From NCBI RefSeq assembly GCF_024701975.1, contig NZ_JANLNM010000008.1, positions 1 through 64,000 of the forward strand: DNA of 64,000 nucleotides. Direction: 5' to 3'. Positions 24,370-33,350 of this stretch are shown piece by piece. Both the position numbers and the translations under genes were made by a program. The notes under the pieces were generated by a model, which worked only from the letters and a program-made list of their open reading frames with translations, was not told where the DNA came from and made no database searches. This stretch comes from Variovorax sp. ZS18.2.2 (GTDB taxonomy: Bacteria > Pseudomonadota > Gammaproteobacteria > Burkholderiales > Burkholderiaceae_C). The first letter of the stretch is position 1; every line of letters begins with the position of its first letter.

Positions 24370-26334
24370 TCAGGCCGCACGCAACTCGCTGAAGGGGACT
24401 GCAGCAGCCTGCGGCTTGCCTTGCTGCGTGATCAGCGAAGTGAATTCACGCAGGCGGGCGTGCAGCTCGGCCAGGTTGGTCTCCTGCGCCGCCAGCTCGA
24501 GCAGTCGTTCGTCGAGATTGCCCGCCGCGTTCTGGATGCGCTCGATCGCCTCGATGCGCTTGCTGAAGTTGCGGCGGCGCTCCTTGAGCTGCGCATCGAT
24601 CTGCGCGCTCGCGCCCTTGCTCCAGCGCTCGACCTCGGTCATCGCGGCCTCATTGACCAGGCGCAGGCGGCTGGCCAGCGCACGAACCAGCTTGTCGCAG
24701 AAATCGGCCTGCGCGAGCTTGAGCAGGTTGCCCACGCCCAGGTAGTGGATGTGGCTGCGCTCGATCTGGCTCAGCTCCTGCTCGAAGCCGGTGAGATCGG
24801 GCTCGGCGGGCGCCTGCAGGGTGAAACCCTGCTCGGCGTTGAGTTGGCGGAAAGTGGCGTGCAGCATCGACTGGATCTCGGCCGTCGTCGCCTGCACTTC
24901 GCGCAGGTTGTTGCGCAGCGAATCGAAGGTCTCGCCGTACACCTTGCGCACATTGAGCTTGATGCCGGGGCGCTTGAGCGCCGCCGACAGCCGCACCATG
25001 TCGGCCTTCAGCGCGGTGCGGCCCAGCACGGCATACACCTCGCGCAGCAGCTTGCCCTGCACCGAGCGCAGCGCCAGGATGCGGGTGTTGCTGCCCTCGA
25101 ACTCGGCGTGTTCCTGGTCGATGCGCGAGCGCATGTGGCGGATCACCGAGACGTTCTTGCCGCGAAGGCCCTGCAGCTCGAGCGCCTGCTCCGACAGGTC
25201 GCGCTGGCGCACCTTCAGGATGCGTTCGGCCTCGGTGCGCAGCGCAGTCATGCCGGCATCGACGGCCAGGCGCAGCATGGTCTCGCGCTTGCCAAGCACG
25301 CCTTCGCCCAGCAGGGCTTCGAGCGCGGGCAGCCGGCTGGCTTCGAGCAGCCGGGGGTCATGCTGGATCTTGGCCTGCAGGCCCTTCTGCGCGGACACCG
25401 GCAGCACCTGTGCAAGCGGCACTTCGAGCAGCCGGGCCGCGCTGTCGCGCTGTCGCTCGATCTGCAGTTCGATCTGCGCGTGGGTGCTCAGCGAGTCCCA
25501 CATCGTGTCGATCTTGTTGAGCACGACGAAGCGCGTGTCGCCGCCTTCGTCCTCGGTGATCAGGTGTTCGCGCCAGATCGACAGGTCGGAGCGCGTCACG
25601 CCGGTTTCGGCGCCCAGGATGAAGACCACGGCGTGCGCCTGCGGGATCAAGCTCACCGTCAGCTCAGGCTCGGCGCCGATCGCGTTCAGGCCGGGGGTGT
25701 CGAGAATGACCAGACCCTGCTCCAGCAAGGGGTGCGGCATGTTCAAGACGGCATGGCGCCAACGCGGAATTTCGACGCGGCCTTCGGCGTCCTGCACCGG
25801 GTTGTCGTCGGGCGTCTCGGGGTTCCAGAAGCCGAGCGCGCGGGCCTCGTCCTTGCTCACCCAGCGGACTTCGGCCACCTTGCCCATGGCCTGTGCCAGT
25901 TGCTCGGCGTTGCCGACCTCGATCGGGATCTCGGTCCAGCGGGTCGACTTCTCGCGCCAGTGGGTCAGCGAATGCGGCTCCAGACGGGTTTCGATCGGCA
26001 GCAGCCGCAGCTTGGGCGCCAGCGCCGGGTCGTAGCCCAGCTCGGTCGGACACATCGTGGTCCGCCCCGCGCTCGCGGGCATGATGCGGCGCCCGTAGTC
26101 GGCAAAGAAGATCGCATTGATCAGCTCCGACTTGCCGCGTGAGAACTCGGCCACGAACGCGACCATCACCTTGCTGGTGCGGATCTGCAGTTCCAGGCCC
26201 CTCAGGCGCTCGGCCACGGCCTGGTCGAGCAGCTCGTTCTCGGTCAGCCAGCGGGACAGCCACTGCAGCCGATGGGCGAAATTGCTCCGCCACGCACCGT
26301 GCTGATCGAGTTGTTGGTTGAAAGAGCGGCTCAA
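24370..26334 (-). CDS. Bacterial dynamin-like GTPase
   Basis: A 654-residue dynamin-superfamily protein. The P-loop reads AEFSRGKSELINAI (about 62-75), switch-type TTMCPTELGYD follows, then G3 LVILDTPGLNA and G4 FVVLNKIDTMWD. The remainder is long alpha-helical stalk with predicted coiled coils. No transmembrane paddle is obvious near the C-terminus, so membrane contact would be peripheral. The start appears to be TTG at 26334; no ATG occurs before the GTPase domain and the ribosome site is weak. It lies between mutM and mutY on the same strand. Its cellular role is not known; DNA-linked or membrane-remodelling functions are both possible. Confidence 0.85.
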   Translation of the reverse strand: MSRSFNQQLDQHGAWRSNFAHRLQWLSRWLTENELLDQAVAERLRGLELQIRTSKVMVAFVAEFSRGKSELINAIFFADYGRRIMPASAGRTTMCPTELGYDPALAPKLRLLPIETRLEPHSLTHWREKSTRWTEIPIEVGNAEQLAQAMGKVAEVRWVSKDEARALGFWNPETPDDNPVQDAEGRVEIPRWRHAVLNMPHPLLEQGLVILDTPGLNAIGAEPELTVSLIPQAHAVVFILGAETGVTRSDLSIWREHLITEDEGGDTRFVVLNKIDTMWDSLSTHAQIELQIERQRDSAARLLEVPLAQVLPVSAQKGLQAKIQHDPRLLEASRLPALEALLGEGVLGKRETMLRLAVDAGMTALRTEAERILKVRQRDLSEQALELQGLRGKNVSVIRHMRSRIDQEHAEFEGSNTRILALRSVQGKLLREVYAVLGRTALKADMVRLSAALKRPGIKLNVRKVYGETFDSLRNNLREVQATTAEIQSMLHATFRQLNAEQGFTLQAPAEPDLTGFEQELSQIERSHIHYLGVGNLLKLAQADFCDKLVRALASRLRLVNEAAMTEVERWSKGASAQIDAQLKERRRNFSKRIEAIERIQNAAGNLDERLLELAAQETNLAELHARLREFTSLITQQGKPQAAAVPFSELRAA

Positions 26335-26422
26335 GGGAAATGTGTAAGAAAGAACTTACAAATATAGCATCGCAAACCGCGCAGCGGCCGTTTGCAGGGT
26401 ATTCATTCGACGCCGCAACACG

Positions 26423-27235
26423 CTACTTTTGACAATTAGGACAGAAATAAGTGGAGCGCTGCCCCTGGCGGAGCTGCCGGATCGGCGTTGCGCAGACCCG
26501 ACACGGCTCGCCGGCCCGGCCATAAACGGTGGCTTCGAGCTGGAAATAGCCGTTCTGCCCATCCACGTTGGAGAAGTCGCGCAGCGTGCTCCCCCCCTTT
26601 TCCACCGCCCTGGCCAGGATTTCGCGCACCGCCGCATGAAGCTTGGCCGCCCGTGGCCGACTGATGCGCGCAGCCGACAGCGTCGGGCGGATGCCAGCCT
26701 GGAACAGCGCCTCGGACGCATAGATGTTGCCGACACCCACCACCACGTCGCCCGCCAGCAGCACCTGCTTGACCGCCGTCTTTCGCTTGCGAAGGCCCGC
26801 GTGGAAGGCATCGAGGTCGAAGGCGTCGCCCAGCGGCTCCATCCCCAGTCCGCCGAGCAGCTTGATGGCCCAGGGCGCAGCCTCGTCCTCCACATAGACC
26901 ACGGCGCCGAAGCGGCGTGGATCGTTCAATCGCAGGGTGCCGCGATCGGTGACGAGATCGAAGTGATCGTGCGTGCCGGGCGGCGGGAGCGCCGCGTCGA
27001 AGCGCAGGCTGCCCGACATTCCCAAATGCAAGAGGAGCAGGCCCTGGTCCAGGTCGATCAGCAAGTATTTGCCGCGGCGCCGCACCTCGCGCACATGCCG
27101 CCCGACCAGTGCCTCGGGCACGACCATCAAGGCCCAGCGCAGCGGTTTTCCGATGCGCACGGATTCGATGCGTGCACCGGCGATGCGGTCGGCAAAACCG
27201 CGGCGGGTGACTTCGACTTCGGGTAACTCAGGCAT
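26423..27235 (-). CDS. mutM: Formamidopyrimidine-DNA glycosylase
   Basis: A 270-residue bifunctional glycosylase/AP lyase that removes 8-oxoguanine opposite C. The start MPELPEVEVTRRGF supplies the catalytic N-terminal Pro and Glu. HLGMSGSLRF, VGVGNIYASEALFQAGI and ARAVEKGGSTLRDF are conserved, and the C-terminal zinc finger is CRVC...CPNC. ATG at 27235 is fixed by the required Pro after the initiator. It begins the mutM-dynamin-mutY group and is divergent from the TPR protein gene. Confidence 0.97.
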   Translation of the reverse strand: MPELPEVEVTRRGFADRIAGARIESVRIGKPLRWALMVVPEALVGRHVREVRRRGKYLLIDLDQGLLLLHLGMSGSLRFDAALPPPGTHDHFDLVTDRGTLRLNDPRRFGAVVYVEDEAAPWAIKLLGGLGMEPLGDAFDLDAFHAGLRKRKTAVKQVLLAGDVVVGVGNIYASEALFQAGIRPTLSAARISRPRAAKLHAAVREILARAVEKGGSTLRDFSNVDGQNGYFQLEATVYGRAGEPCRVCATPIRQLRQGQRSTYFCPNCQK

Positions 27236-27305
27236 GAAAGTAAAACTCCGGCGAAGACGAAGCCCCACGCGACGCTCGTTCAAAAGCCTCGATTATCATG
27301 ATTCG

Positions 27306-29153
27306 ATGATTCCATCGCCCCGCCGACACCGCCTTGCGGCGGCCGCATCTCTCGTGTTGCTGGCTTGCGCGGCGCACGCGCAAACCTCCGATCCCGCCGC
27401 CCCCAACAGCCCGGCGCCCATCATCGAGCGCAACGCACCGCCGAGGCCGGCGGTCCGACCCCGGGTCACCGCCCCGAAGCCTGCCAGCGAACCCGCGGCG
27501 CAACCGTCGGCGCTGACGGCCGACCTGTTCTACGAAATCCTGATGGGCGAGATGACGGCCCGCTCCGGCGACCCCGGCTCCGGCTATGCGCTGGTGCTCG
27601 ACGCGGCACGCCGGCTGCGCGACGGGAAGCTGTTCCAGCGGGCGGTCGAGATCGCGCTGCAGTCGCGCTCCGGCGACGCCGCGCTGGCTGCGGCCCGCGC
27701 CTGGCAAGAGGCGCTGCCCACGTCGCGCGATGCACGGCGCATCGAATTGCAGATCCTGATCGCGCTGAATCGCATCGGCGAAACGGTCGAACCCCTTCGC
27801 GCCGAAGTCGCGGCCACCTCGCAGATCGAGCGTCCGCTCCTGATGGCGGTGATCGCGCGCAACTACTCGCGCGCCTCCGACAAGAAACTGGCCGCCTCGG
27901 TGGTCGAACGGGCACTGGTCGACGAGCTCAAGAGCCCGACCACCGGCGGCCTGGCCTGGGCCACCGTGGGCCGGCTGCGCCTCAATGCCGGAGACAACTC
28001 CGGCGCCCTGGAGGCCGCGCGCAAGGGCCAGGAGGTCGACCCGGCCTCCGACGCCCCGCCCGCGCTGGCGCTCGAGCTGATCGATCCCAACCAGCCGCTG
28101 GCCGAGCCGATCGTGACGCGCTACCTCGCGAGCAACACCAAGGCCACGCCCGACCTGCGCATCGCCTATGCGCGCGTGCTGGTCGAGAACCGTCGCTACA
28201 GCGACGCCCAGACGCAGCTGCAGGCACTCACCACGGCGCGCCCTGAACTGGCGGAGCCCTGGCTGCTGCTCGGCAGCCTGCAGATGCAGGCCAAGCAAGA
28301 CAGCGCGGCCGAGACCTCGCTCAAGCGCTACATCGAGCTTTCCTCGAGCCAAAGCAACAAGGACGTTGACGCGGCCGACCGCAAACGCGGCGTGACGCAG
28401 GCCTACCTCGCCCTGTCGCAGCTGGCGGAACGACGCAAGGACCTCGCGGGCGCGGAGCGCTGGCTCGCGCGCATCGACAGCACCGAGGACCTGACGCTCG
28501 CCCAGACCCGCCGCGCAGGCCTGCTGGCACGCCAGGGCAAGCTGCCCCAGGCACGCGAAGTCATCCGCGCCCTGCCTGAGCGCACGCCCGATGACAAGAA
28601 GCAGAAATTCCTCGCCGAAGTGCAGTTGCTGCGCGACGCCAAGCAATACCAGGCGGCCTACGACATGCTGGCGCAGGCTTCCGCGGCCGCACCCGACGAT
28701 GGCGACCTGGTCTACGACCAGGCCATGGTGGCCGAGAAGCTGAACCGCCTGGACGACATGGAGCGGCTGCTGCGCCGGTTGATCCAGCTGAAGCCCGAAA
28801 GCCAGAACGCCTACAACGCCCTGGGCTACTCGTTCGCCGATCGCAAGATCCGGCTCGACGAAGCCCGCACGCTGATCCAGAAGGCGGTGCAGCTGGCGCC
28901 GGAAGATCCATTCATCGCCGACAGCCTGGGCTGGGTCGAGTTCCGACTCGGCAACACGGCCGAGGCCATCCGCATCCTCGAAGCCGCCTACAAGACCCGG
29001 CCCGATCCCGAGATCGGCGCGCACTTCGGCGAAGTGCTGTGGAGCATCGGCCAGAAGGATCGCGCAGTGACGATCTGGAAGGAAGCGCTGCTGAGCGATG
29101 CGGAAAACGAGACGCTGCAGGAAACGCTCAAGCGCCTGCGCGTCAAGCCGTGA
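27306..29153 (+). CDS. Envelope TPR-repeat protein
   Basis: A 615-residue exported protein with many tetratricopeptide repeats. The N-terminus HRLAAAASLVLLACAAHAQ is a signal peptide; it contains a lipobox-like LLAC at 17-20 and also an AHA-Q type I site, so lipidation is uncertain. A Pro/Ala-rich linker (about 27-65) is followed by helical repeats to the end; YNALGYSFADRKIRLDEA and FIADSLGWVEFRLGNTAEAI are clear TPR units. It overlaps lolB (GTGA), and TPR-lolB-ispE form one unit. It may assist lipoprotein or outer-membrane assembly; this is inferred from context. Confidence 0.85.
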   Translation: MIPSPRRHRLAAAASLVLLACAAHAQTSDPAAPNSPAPIIERNAPPRPAVRPRVTAPKPASEPAAQPSALTADLFYEILMGEMTARSGDPGSGYALVLDAARRLRDGKLFQRAVEIALQSRSGDAALAAARAWQEALPTSRDARRIELQILIALNRIGETVEPLRAEVAATSQIERPLLMAVIARNYSRASDKKLAASVVERALVDELKSPTTGGLAWATVGRLRLNAGDNSGALEAARKGQEVDPASDAPPALALELIDPNQPLAEPIVTRYLASNTKATPDLRIAYARVLVENRRYSDAQTQLQALTTARPELAEPWLLLGSLQMQAKQDSAAETSLKRYIELSSSQSNKDVDAADRKRGVTQAYLALSQLAERRKDLAGAERWLARIDSTEDLTLAQTRRAGLLARQGKLPQAREVIRALPERTPDDKKQKFLAEVQLLRDAKQYQAAYDMLAQASAAAPDDGDLVYDQAMVAEKLNRLDDMERLLRRLIQLKPESQNAYNALGYSFADRKIRLDEARTLIQKAVQLAPEDPFIADSLGWVEFRLGNTAEAIRILEAAYKTRPDPEIGAHFGEVLWSIGQKDRAVTIWKEALLSDAENETLQETLKRLRVKP

Positions 29154-29671
29154 CCTTGCTCGCCCCCGGGTTGCACGCCGGTCGCCGCGGCTTTCTGGCG
29201 GCGGGCGGGGCCACTCTTCTTTTGATAGCAGGCTGCGCCCAGTTGACGGGCGGATCATCGGCGCCGCGAGGCTCGGACAGTTGGAGCGGCCGCATGTCGC
29301 TGCGCATCGACAGCGAACCGGTCCAAACCTTTGCCGCGCTCTTCGAGTTGCGCGGCTCGGCCGATACCGGCGAACTCACGCTGACGACCCCGATCGGCAG
29401 CACGCTGGCCCAATTGCACTGGTCGCCAGGCGAGGCCTTGCTGAAGAACGGCAGCGACACCCGCCGCTATGAATCCGTCGATGCACTGATCGAAGCCGCC
29501 ACCGGCGCGGCGATCCCCGTTGGCGCGTTGTTCGGCTGGCTGGCCGGACGCAACGAAAGCGTGCCCGGCTGGCGCCCCGACCTGGGCCAGCTCGCGAACG
29601 GGCGCCTGCAGGCCACGCGCGAGTCCCCGAGCCCCCGGGCGGACCTGCGCATCGTGTTCGAACGGTCATGA
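29150..29671 (+). CDS. lolB: Outer-membrane lipoprotein LolB
   Basis: A 173-residue lipoprotein receptor that takes lipoproteins from LolA and inserts them into the outer membrane. A signal segment RRGFLAAGGATLLLIAGC ends in lipobox IAGC. The WSGRMSLRIDSEP, FELRGSADTGELTLTTPIGS and GALFGWLAGRNESVPGW segments fit the family. GTG at 29150 overlaps the TPR gene stop (GTGA), giving translational coupling. The N-region carries RRGF, a twin-arginine-like pair, but Sec export is normal for LolB. Confidence 0.92.
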   Translation: MTLLAPGLHAGRRGFLAAGGATLLLIAGCAQLTGGSSAPRGSDSWSGRMSLRIDSEPVQTFAALFELRGSADTGELTLTTPIGSTLAQLHWSPGEALLKNGSDTRRYESVDALIEAATGAAIPVGALFGWLAGRNESVPGWRPDLGQLANGRLQATRESPSPRADLRIVFERS

Positions 29672-30549
29672 AGGCCCTCTACGACCTTCCCGCACCGGCC
29701 AAGCTCAACCTGTTCCTGCACATCACCGGCCGGCGCGACGACGGCTACCACCTGCTGCAGTCCGTCTTCATGCTGATCGACTGGTGTGACACGCTGCACG
29801 TCGAGCTGCGGCGCGACGGCCAGTTGACCCGCGAGGACCTCACGACCGAACTGCCCGCCGACGATCTCGTCCTGCGCGCAGCCCGTGCGCTGCAGGCGCA
29901 TACCGCGCACGGCCAAGGCGCGCACATCGGGGTCGCGAAACACGTCCCGGCCCAGGCGGGGATGGGCGGCGGGTCTTCGGATGCCGCCACCTGCCTGCTG
30001 GCGCTCAACCGCCTGTGGAACCTGAACCTGCCCTTGTCCCGGCTCGCGCAGATCGGCTTGAAACTGGGCGCCGACGTGCCCTTCTTCCTCGGCGGACACC
30101 ATGCTTGGGTCGAAGGCATCGGCGAGGAAATCACGCCCGTCACCCTGCCGTCGGCGCGCTTCGCCGTGGTCAAGCCCACCGAAGGTTTGGATACTCGCCT
30201 TATTTTTTCAGCGGATGATCTTGAACGCTCAACTCCTGTTGCTATAATCTCGGGCTTTGCTGCAGATAGCGAACAGCTTGAAGCCCAGAACCTAGATAAC
30301 AAGGTTTTCGACTTCGGCCACAACGACCTGCAGCCGGTTGCCCAGCGACTTTGCCCCGCGGTCACCGATGCCATCGAATGGCTCGGCGCCCAAGGATTGA
30401 AGGCCCGGATGACCGGCTCCGGAAGTTCGGTGTTCGCAAAATTGCCGCAAGGGCCGCATGAAGCGGAACTGGTCGAAGCCCCTGCGGGCTGGCAGGTTCG
30501 TCAATGCAGCAATTTGGCTGTTCATCCTCTGGTAGGTTGGGCAGCCTGA
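29668..30549 (+). CDS. ispE: 4-diphosphocytidyl-2-C-methyl-D-erythritol kinase
   Basis: A 293-residue GHMP kinase of the MEP isoprenoid pathway, phosphorylating CDP-methylerythritol. PAPAKLNLFLHITGRRDDGYH is at the N-terminus; the ATP loop is VPAQAGMGGGSSDAATCLLAL; LGADVPFFLGG and the C-terminal MTGSGSSVFAKL are conserved. ATG overlaps the lolB stop (ATGA). Bases 30180-30310 are strikingly AT-rich and use rare codons, including ATA. They contain a near-consensus promoter (30221-30248) facing tRNA-Gln and prs. The encoded segment (LIFSADDLERSTPVAIISGF) lies in a variable part of the family. Confidence 0.95.
   Translation: MKALYDLPAPAKLNLFLHITGRRDDGYHLLQSVFMLIDWCDTLHVELRRDGQLTREDLTTELPADDLVLRAARALQAHTAHGQGAHIGVAKHVPAQAGMGGGSSDAATCLLALNRLWNLNLPLSRLAQIGLKLGADVPFFLGGHHAWVEGIGEEITPVTLPSARFAVVKPTEGLDTRLIFSADDLERSTPVAIISGFAADSEQLEAQNLDNKVFDFGHNDLQPVAQRLCPAVTDAIEWLGAQGLKARMTGSGSSVFAKLPQGPHEAELVEAPAGWQVRQCSNLAVHPLVGWAA
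30221..30248 (+). promoter_or_regulatory. Sigma-70 promoter inside ispE, for tRNA-Gln/prs
   Basis: TTGAAC at 30221-30226, 16-base spacer, then TGC-TATAAT with the hexamer at 30243-30248. It lies in the AT-rich island of ispE, about 365 bases before tRNA-Gln. Confidence 0.6.
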
Positions 30550-30619
30550 AAATGGTCAGATCGCTTTTGCGGTCCGACGCGACATATATCGGTTGATGGT
30601 GCAAACCATCGACCCGTGT

Positions 30620-30696
30620 AGGGGAGTCGCCAAGCTGGTTAAGGCACTGGATTTTGATTCCAGCATGCAAAGGTTCGAATCCTTTCTCCCCTGCCA
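30620..30696 (+). tRNA. tRNA-Gln (TTG)
   Basis: 77 bases with encoded CCA. The acceptor AGGGGAG pairs with CTCCCCT, D-arm TCGCCAAGCTGGTTAAGGC, anticodon loop TTTTGAT giving TTG, T-loop GTTCGAATC, discriminator G. Position between ispE and prs is conserved in betaproteobacteria, to my knowledge. Confidence 0.96.
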
Positions 30697-30708
30697 AATC
30701 TATTGAAA

Positions 30709-30767
30709 CTGCGGTCTAACCCCCGCAGTGCTTTTCAAAACTGCGGCCTGATGGCCGCAGTGTTTCT
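30709..30767 (+). terminator. Tandem terminator hairpins after tRNA-Gln
   Basis: First hairpin: ACTGCGG facing CCGCAGT, followed by GCTTTT, at about 30709-30737. Second: ACTGCGGCC (30740-30748), loop TGAT, GGCCGCAGT (30753-30761), followed by GTTTCTTCT. The two stems share sequence, so alternative pairing between them is also possible ahead of prs. Confidence 0.75.
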
Positions 30768-30871
30768 TCTGCAGCACACCCGCTGCAATAATCGGCAGCC
30801 CACGGGCCGCCACGACTCAAAACCTTTTGGCGGCTTCCTCCAAGCCAATTTCGCACTGCCGGGACGCGCTC

Positions 30872-31846
30872 ATGCAGGCTAATCACCCTGACTTCATGGT
30901 TTTCACCGGCAATGCCAATCCTGGCCTTGCCGCAGAAATCGCGCACAACCTCGGCACCTCGCTGGGCGCCGCACGCGTCGGTCGCTTCTCCGATGGAGAA
31001 GTCACTGTCGAGATCAACCAGAACGTCCGCGCACGCGACGTGTTCGTGGTGCAGTCTACCTGCGCACCGACCAACGAAAACCTGATGGAACTGCTGATCA
31101 TGGTCGACGCGCTCAAGCGTGCATCGGCCGAGCGGATCAGCGCCGTGATTCCCTACTTCGGCTACGCCCGCCAGGACCGCCGCCCGCGTTCGAGCCGCGT
31201 GCCGATCTCGGCCAAGGTCGTGGCCAACCTGCTGGAAACCGTCGGCGTCGAGCGCGTGCTCACGATGGACCTGCACGCCGACCAGATCCAGGGCTTCTTC
31301 GACATCCCGGTCGACAACATCTACGCCTCGCCCGTGCTGCTGGGCGACCTGCGCGCCAAGAACTACGAAGACCTGATCGTGGTCTCGCCCGATGTCGGCG
31401 GCGTGGTTCGAGCCCGTGCGCTGGCCAAGCAACTGAATTGCGACCTCGCGATCATCGACAAGCGCCGCCCGAAGGCCAACGTCAGCGAAGTCATGAACGT
31501 GATCGGCGAGATCGACGGCCGCAACTGCGTGATCATGGACGACATGATCGACACGGCCGGCACGCTGGTCAAAGCGGCCGAAGTGCTGAAAGAGCGTGGC
31601 GCCAAGAGCGTCTACGCCTACTGCACACACCCGATCTTCTCGGGCCCGGCCATCGAGCGCATCACCAAGGGCACGGCCCTCGATGAAGTCGTTGTGACCA
31701 ACACCATTCCCCTTTCCGATGCGGCCCTCGCATGTGGAAAGATCCGCCAGCTCTCCGTGGCACCGCTGATCGCCGAGACGATCCAGCGCATTGCCAAGGG
31801 CGAGTCGGTGATGAGTTTGTTCTCGGACCAGGACAACCTGTTCTGA
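30872..31846 (+). CDS. prs: Ribose-phosphate pyrophosphokinase
   Basis: A 324-residue enzyme making PRPP from ribose 5-phosphate and ATP for nucleotide, His and Trp synthesis. FTGNANPGLAAEIAHNLG at the N-terminus, YFGYARQDRR, TMDLHADQIQGFFDIPVDN, VVSPDVGGVVRARALA and the PRPP loop IMDDMIDTAGTLVKAAEVL are all intact. ATG at 30872 with GGGA upstream is preferred over earlier GTG frames. Tandem hairpins precede the gene, and a terminator-like stem lies before rplY, hinting at attenuation control. Confidence 0.97.
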   Translation: MQANHPDFMVFTGNANPGLAAEIAHNLGTSLGAARVGRFSDGEVTVEINQNVRARDVFVVQSTCAPTNENLMELLIMVDALKRASAERISAVIPYFGYARQDRRPRSSRVPISAKVVANLLETVGVERVLTMDLHADQIQGFFDIPVDNIYASPVLLGDLRAKNYEDLIVVSPDVGGVVRARALAKQLNCDLAIIDKRRPKANVSEVMNVIGEIDGRNCVIMDDMIDTAGTLVKAAEVLKERGAKSVYAYCTHPIFSGPAIERITKGTALDEVVVTNTIPLSDAALACGKIRQLSVAPLIAETIQRIAKGESVMSLFSDQDNLF

Positions 31847-31863
31847 CCCGAGAGCCAAAGAGC

Positions 31864-31887
31864 GGGCTTCCTTCCGGAAGCCTTTTT
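31864..31887 (+). terminator. Terminator between prs and rplY
   Basis: GGCTTCC (31865-31871), loop TTCC, GGAAGCC (31876-31882), then TTTTT. Located 18 bases after the prs stop. Confidence 0.75.
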
Positions 31888-31933
31888 GAATCGGAGTCGC
31901 ACTGGTCGCGGTGGACTCTCACAGGAGCTAGTT

Positions 31934-32608
31934 ATGAAATTCGTCGCTTTTGAGCGCGCCAAGCAGGGCACGGGTGCGAGCCGCCGTCTCCGCATCTCGG
32001 GCAAGACGCCCGGTATCGTCTACGGTGGTGAAGGCCAGCAGCCGCAGCTGATCGAGATCGATCACAACGCGCTGTGGCATGCCCTCAAGAAGGAAGCCTT
32101 CCACTCGTCGATCCTCGAAATGGAACTCGGCGACGCCTCCAGCAAGGTGCTGCTGCGCGACGTGCAGTACCACCCGTTCCGCCAGCTGGTGCAACACATC
32201 GACTTCCAGCGCGTCGATGCCAAGACCCGCCTGCACATGAAGGTGCCGCTCCACTTCAAGGGTGAAGAAGAGTCCGAAGCCGTCAAGACCGCGCACAACC
32301 TGGTGAACCACGTGATCACCGAGCTGGAAATCAGCTGCCTGCCGTCCGACCTGCCCGAGTTCATCGAAGTGGACCTCTCCGGTCTCACGAAGAACGCCAC
32401 GCTGCACGTCAACGACATCAAGCTGCCCAAGGGCGTGAAGTACGTGAGCCACGGCAAGAACAACCCGGTCATCGTGTCGGCCGTGCCGCCGCTGGTCGCC
32501 GAAGAGCCGGCACCTGCCGCTGACGGTGCAGCACCTGCCGAAGGCGCCGCACCGGCTGCCGGTGGCAAGCCTGCCGCCAAGACGGCCAAGCCCGCCGCGA
32601 AGAAGTAA
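31934..32608 (+). CDS. rplY: 50S ribosomal protein L25/general stress protein Ctc
   Basis: A 224-residue 5S-rRNA-binding ribosomal protein of the long TL5/Ctc type. The N-terminal L25 domain contains RLRISGKTPGIVYGGE and FHSSILEMELGD, with RDVQYHPFRQLVQHIDFQRV; the C-terminal beta domain contains HFKGEEESEAVK and SCLPSDLPEFIEVDLSGL. The last about 45 residues are Ala/Pro/Lys-rich (AAPAEGAAPAAGGKPAAK), an extension common in this group. ATG at 31934 has AGGAG eight bases upstream. A strong terminator follows. Confidence 0.95.
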   Translation: MKFVAFERAKQGTGASRRLRISGKTPGIVYGGEGQQPQLIEIDHNALWHALKKEAFHSSILEMELGDASSKVLLRDVQYHPFRQLVQHIDFQRVDAKTRLHMKVPLHFKGEEESEAVKTAHNLVNHVITELEISCLPSDLPEFIEVDLSGLTKNATLHVNDIKLPKGVKYVSHGKNNPVIVSAVPPLVAEEPAPAADGAAPAEGAAPAAGGKPAAKTAKPAAKK

Positions 32609-32625
32609 TTCTTCCCGTCCCCTGC

Positions 32626-32652
32626 AAAAGGCCCGCCGCGTGCGGGCCTTTT
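32626..32652 (+). terminator. Terminator after rplY
   Basis: AAAAGGCCCGC (32626-32636) pairs with GCGGGCCTTTT (32642-32652); 17 bases after the rplY stop. Confidence 0.9.
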
Positions 32653-32681
32653 GCTTTGGGGGCGGCGAGATAATTCCCGCC

Positions 32682-33314
32682 ATGATCAAGCTGTTCGTCG
32701 GCCTCGGAAACCCGGGCCCTGAGTACGAAGCCACGCGCCACAACGCGGGCTTCTGGTGGATCGACGCCCTCGCGCGCGACTGGAAACTCAATCTCGTGCC
32801 CGAGCGCGGCTACCACGGCCTCGCAGCGCGCGCCAGCATCGGGGGCCAGAGCGTCTGGCTGCTGGAGCCGCAGACCTTCATGAACCTCTCGGGCAAGTCG
32901 GTGGCCGCGCTCGCGCGCTTCTTCAAGATCGCGCCGGAAGAAATCCTCGTCGTGCACGACGAGCTCGACGTGGTGCCCGGCCAGGTCAAGCTCAAGTTCG
33001 GCGGCAGCCATGCCGGTCACAACGGCCTGCGCGACATCCACGCGCAACTGGGCACCGGCGACTACTGGCGGCTGCGCCTGGGCATCGGGCATCCCGGCGT
33101 GAAGTCGGAGGTCATCAACTGGGTGCTCAAGAAGCCGCTGAAGGAACAGCGTGAACTGATCGAGGACGCCATCGTCCGCACGCTGCATGCCGCGCCCGCG
33201 CTTGTGGCCGGCGAGATGGAGAAAGCGACCATGGTCATTCACACGAGCAAACCGCCCCGGCCCAAACCGCCGCGGCGGGAGCCCGGCGACGAGGGCACGC
33301 CTGCCGCCACCTAG
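32682..33314 (+). CDS. pth: Peptidyl-tRNA hydrolase
   Basis: A 210-residue enzyme that frees tRNA from stalled peptidyl-tRNA. LFVGLGNPGPEYEATRHNAGFWWID carries the substrate Asn and catalytic His; PQTFMNLSGKSV, VVHDELDVVPGQVKLKFGGSHAGHNGLRDI and RLRLGIGHPG follow. A Pro/Arg-rich tail of about 20 residues (PPRPKPPRREPG) is extra. ATG at 32682 is set by the conserved N-terminus. Confidence 0.96.
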   Translation: MIKLFVGLGNPGPEYEATRHNAGFWWIDALARDWKLNLVPERGYHGLAARASIGGQSVWLLEPQTFMNLSGKSVAALARFFKIAPEEILVVHDELDVVPGQVKLKFGGSHAGHNGLRDIHAQLGTGDYWRLRLGIGHPGVKSEVINWVLKKPLKEQRELIEDAIVRTLHAAPALVAGEMEKATMVIHTSKPPRPKPPRREPGDEGTPAAT

Positions 33315-33350
33315 CCGGCAACCGGAGCGCAGGAGGGAGAGAAATAAAAA

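Noticed and set aside
24256..26142. A 628-codon plus-strand frame
   Set aside because: Antisense to the dynamin GTPase; composition is Leu/Gln/Arg low-complexity and no motif is seen.
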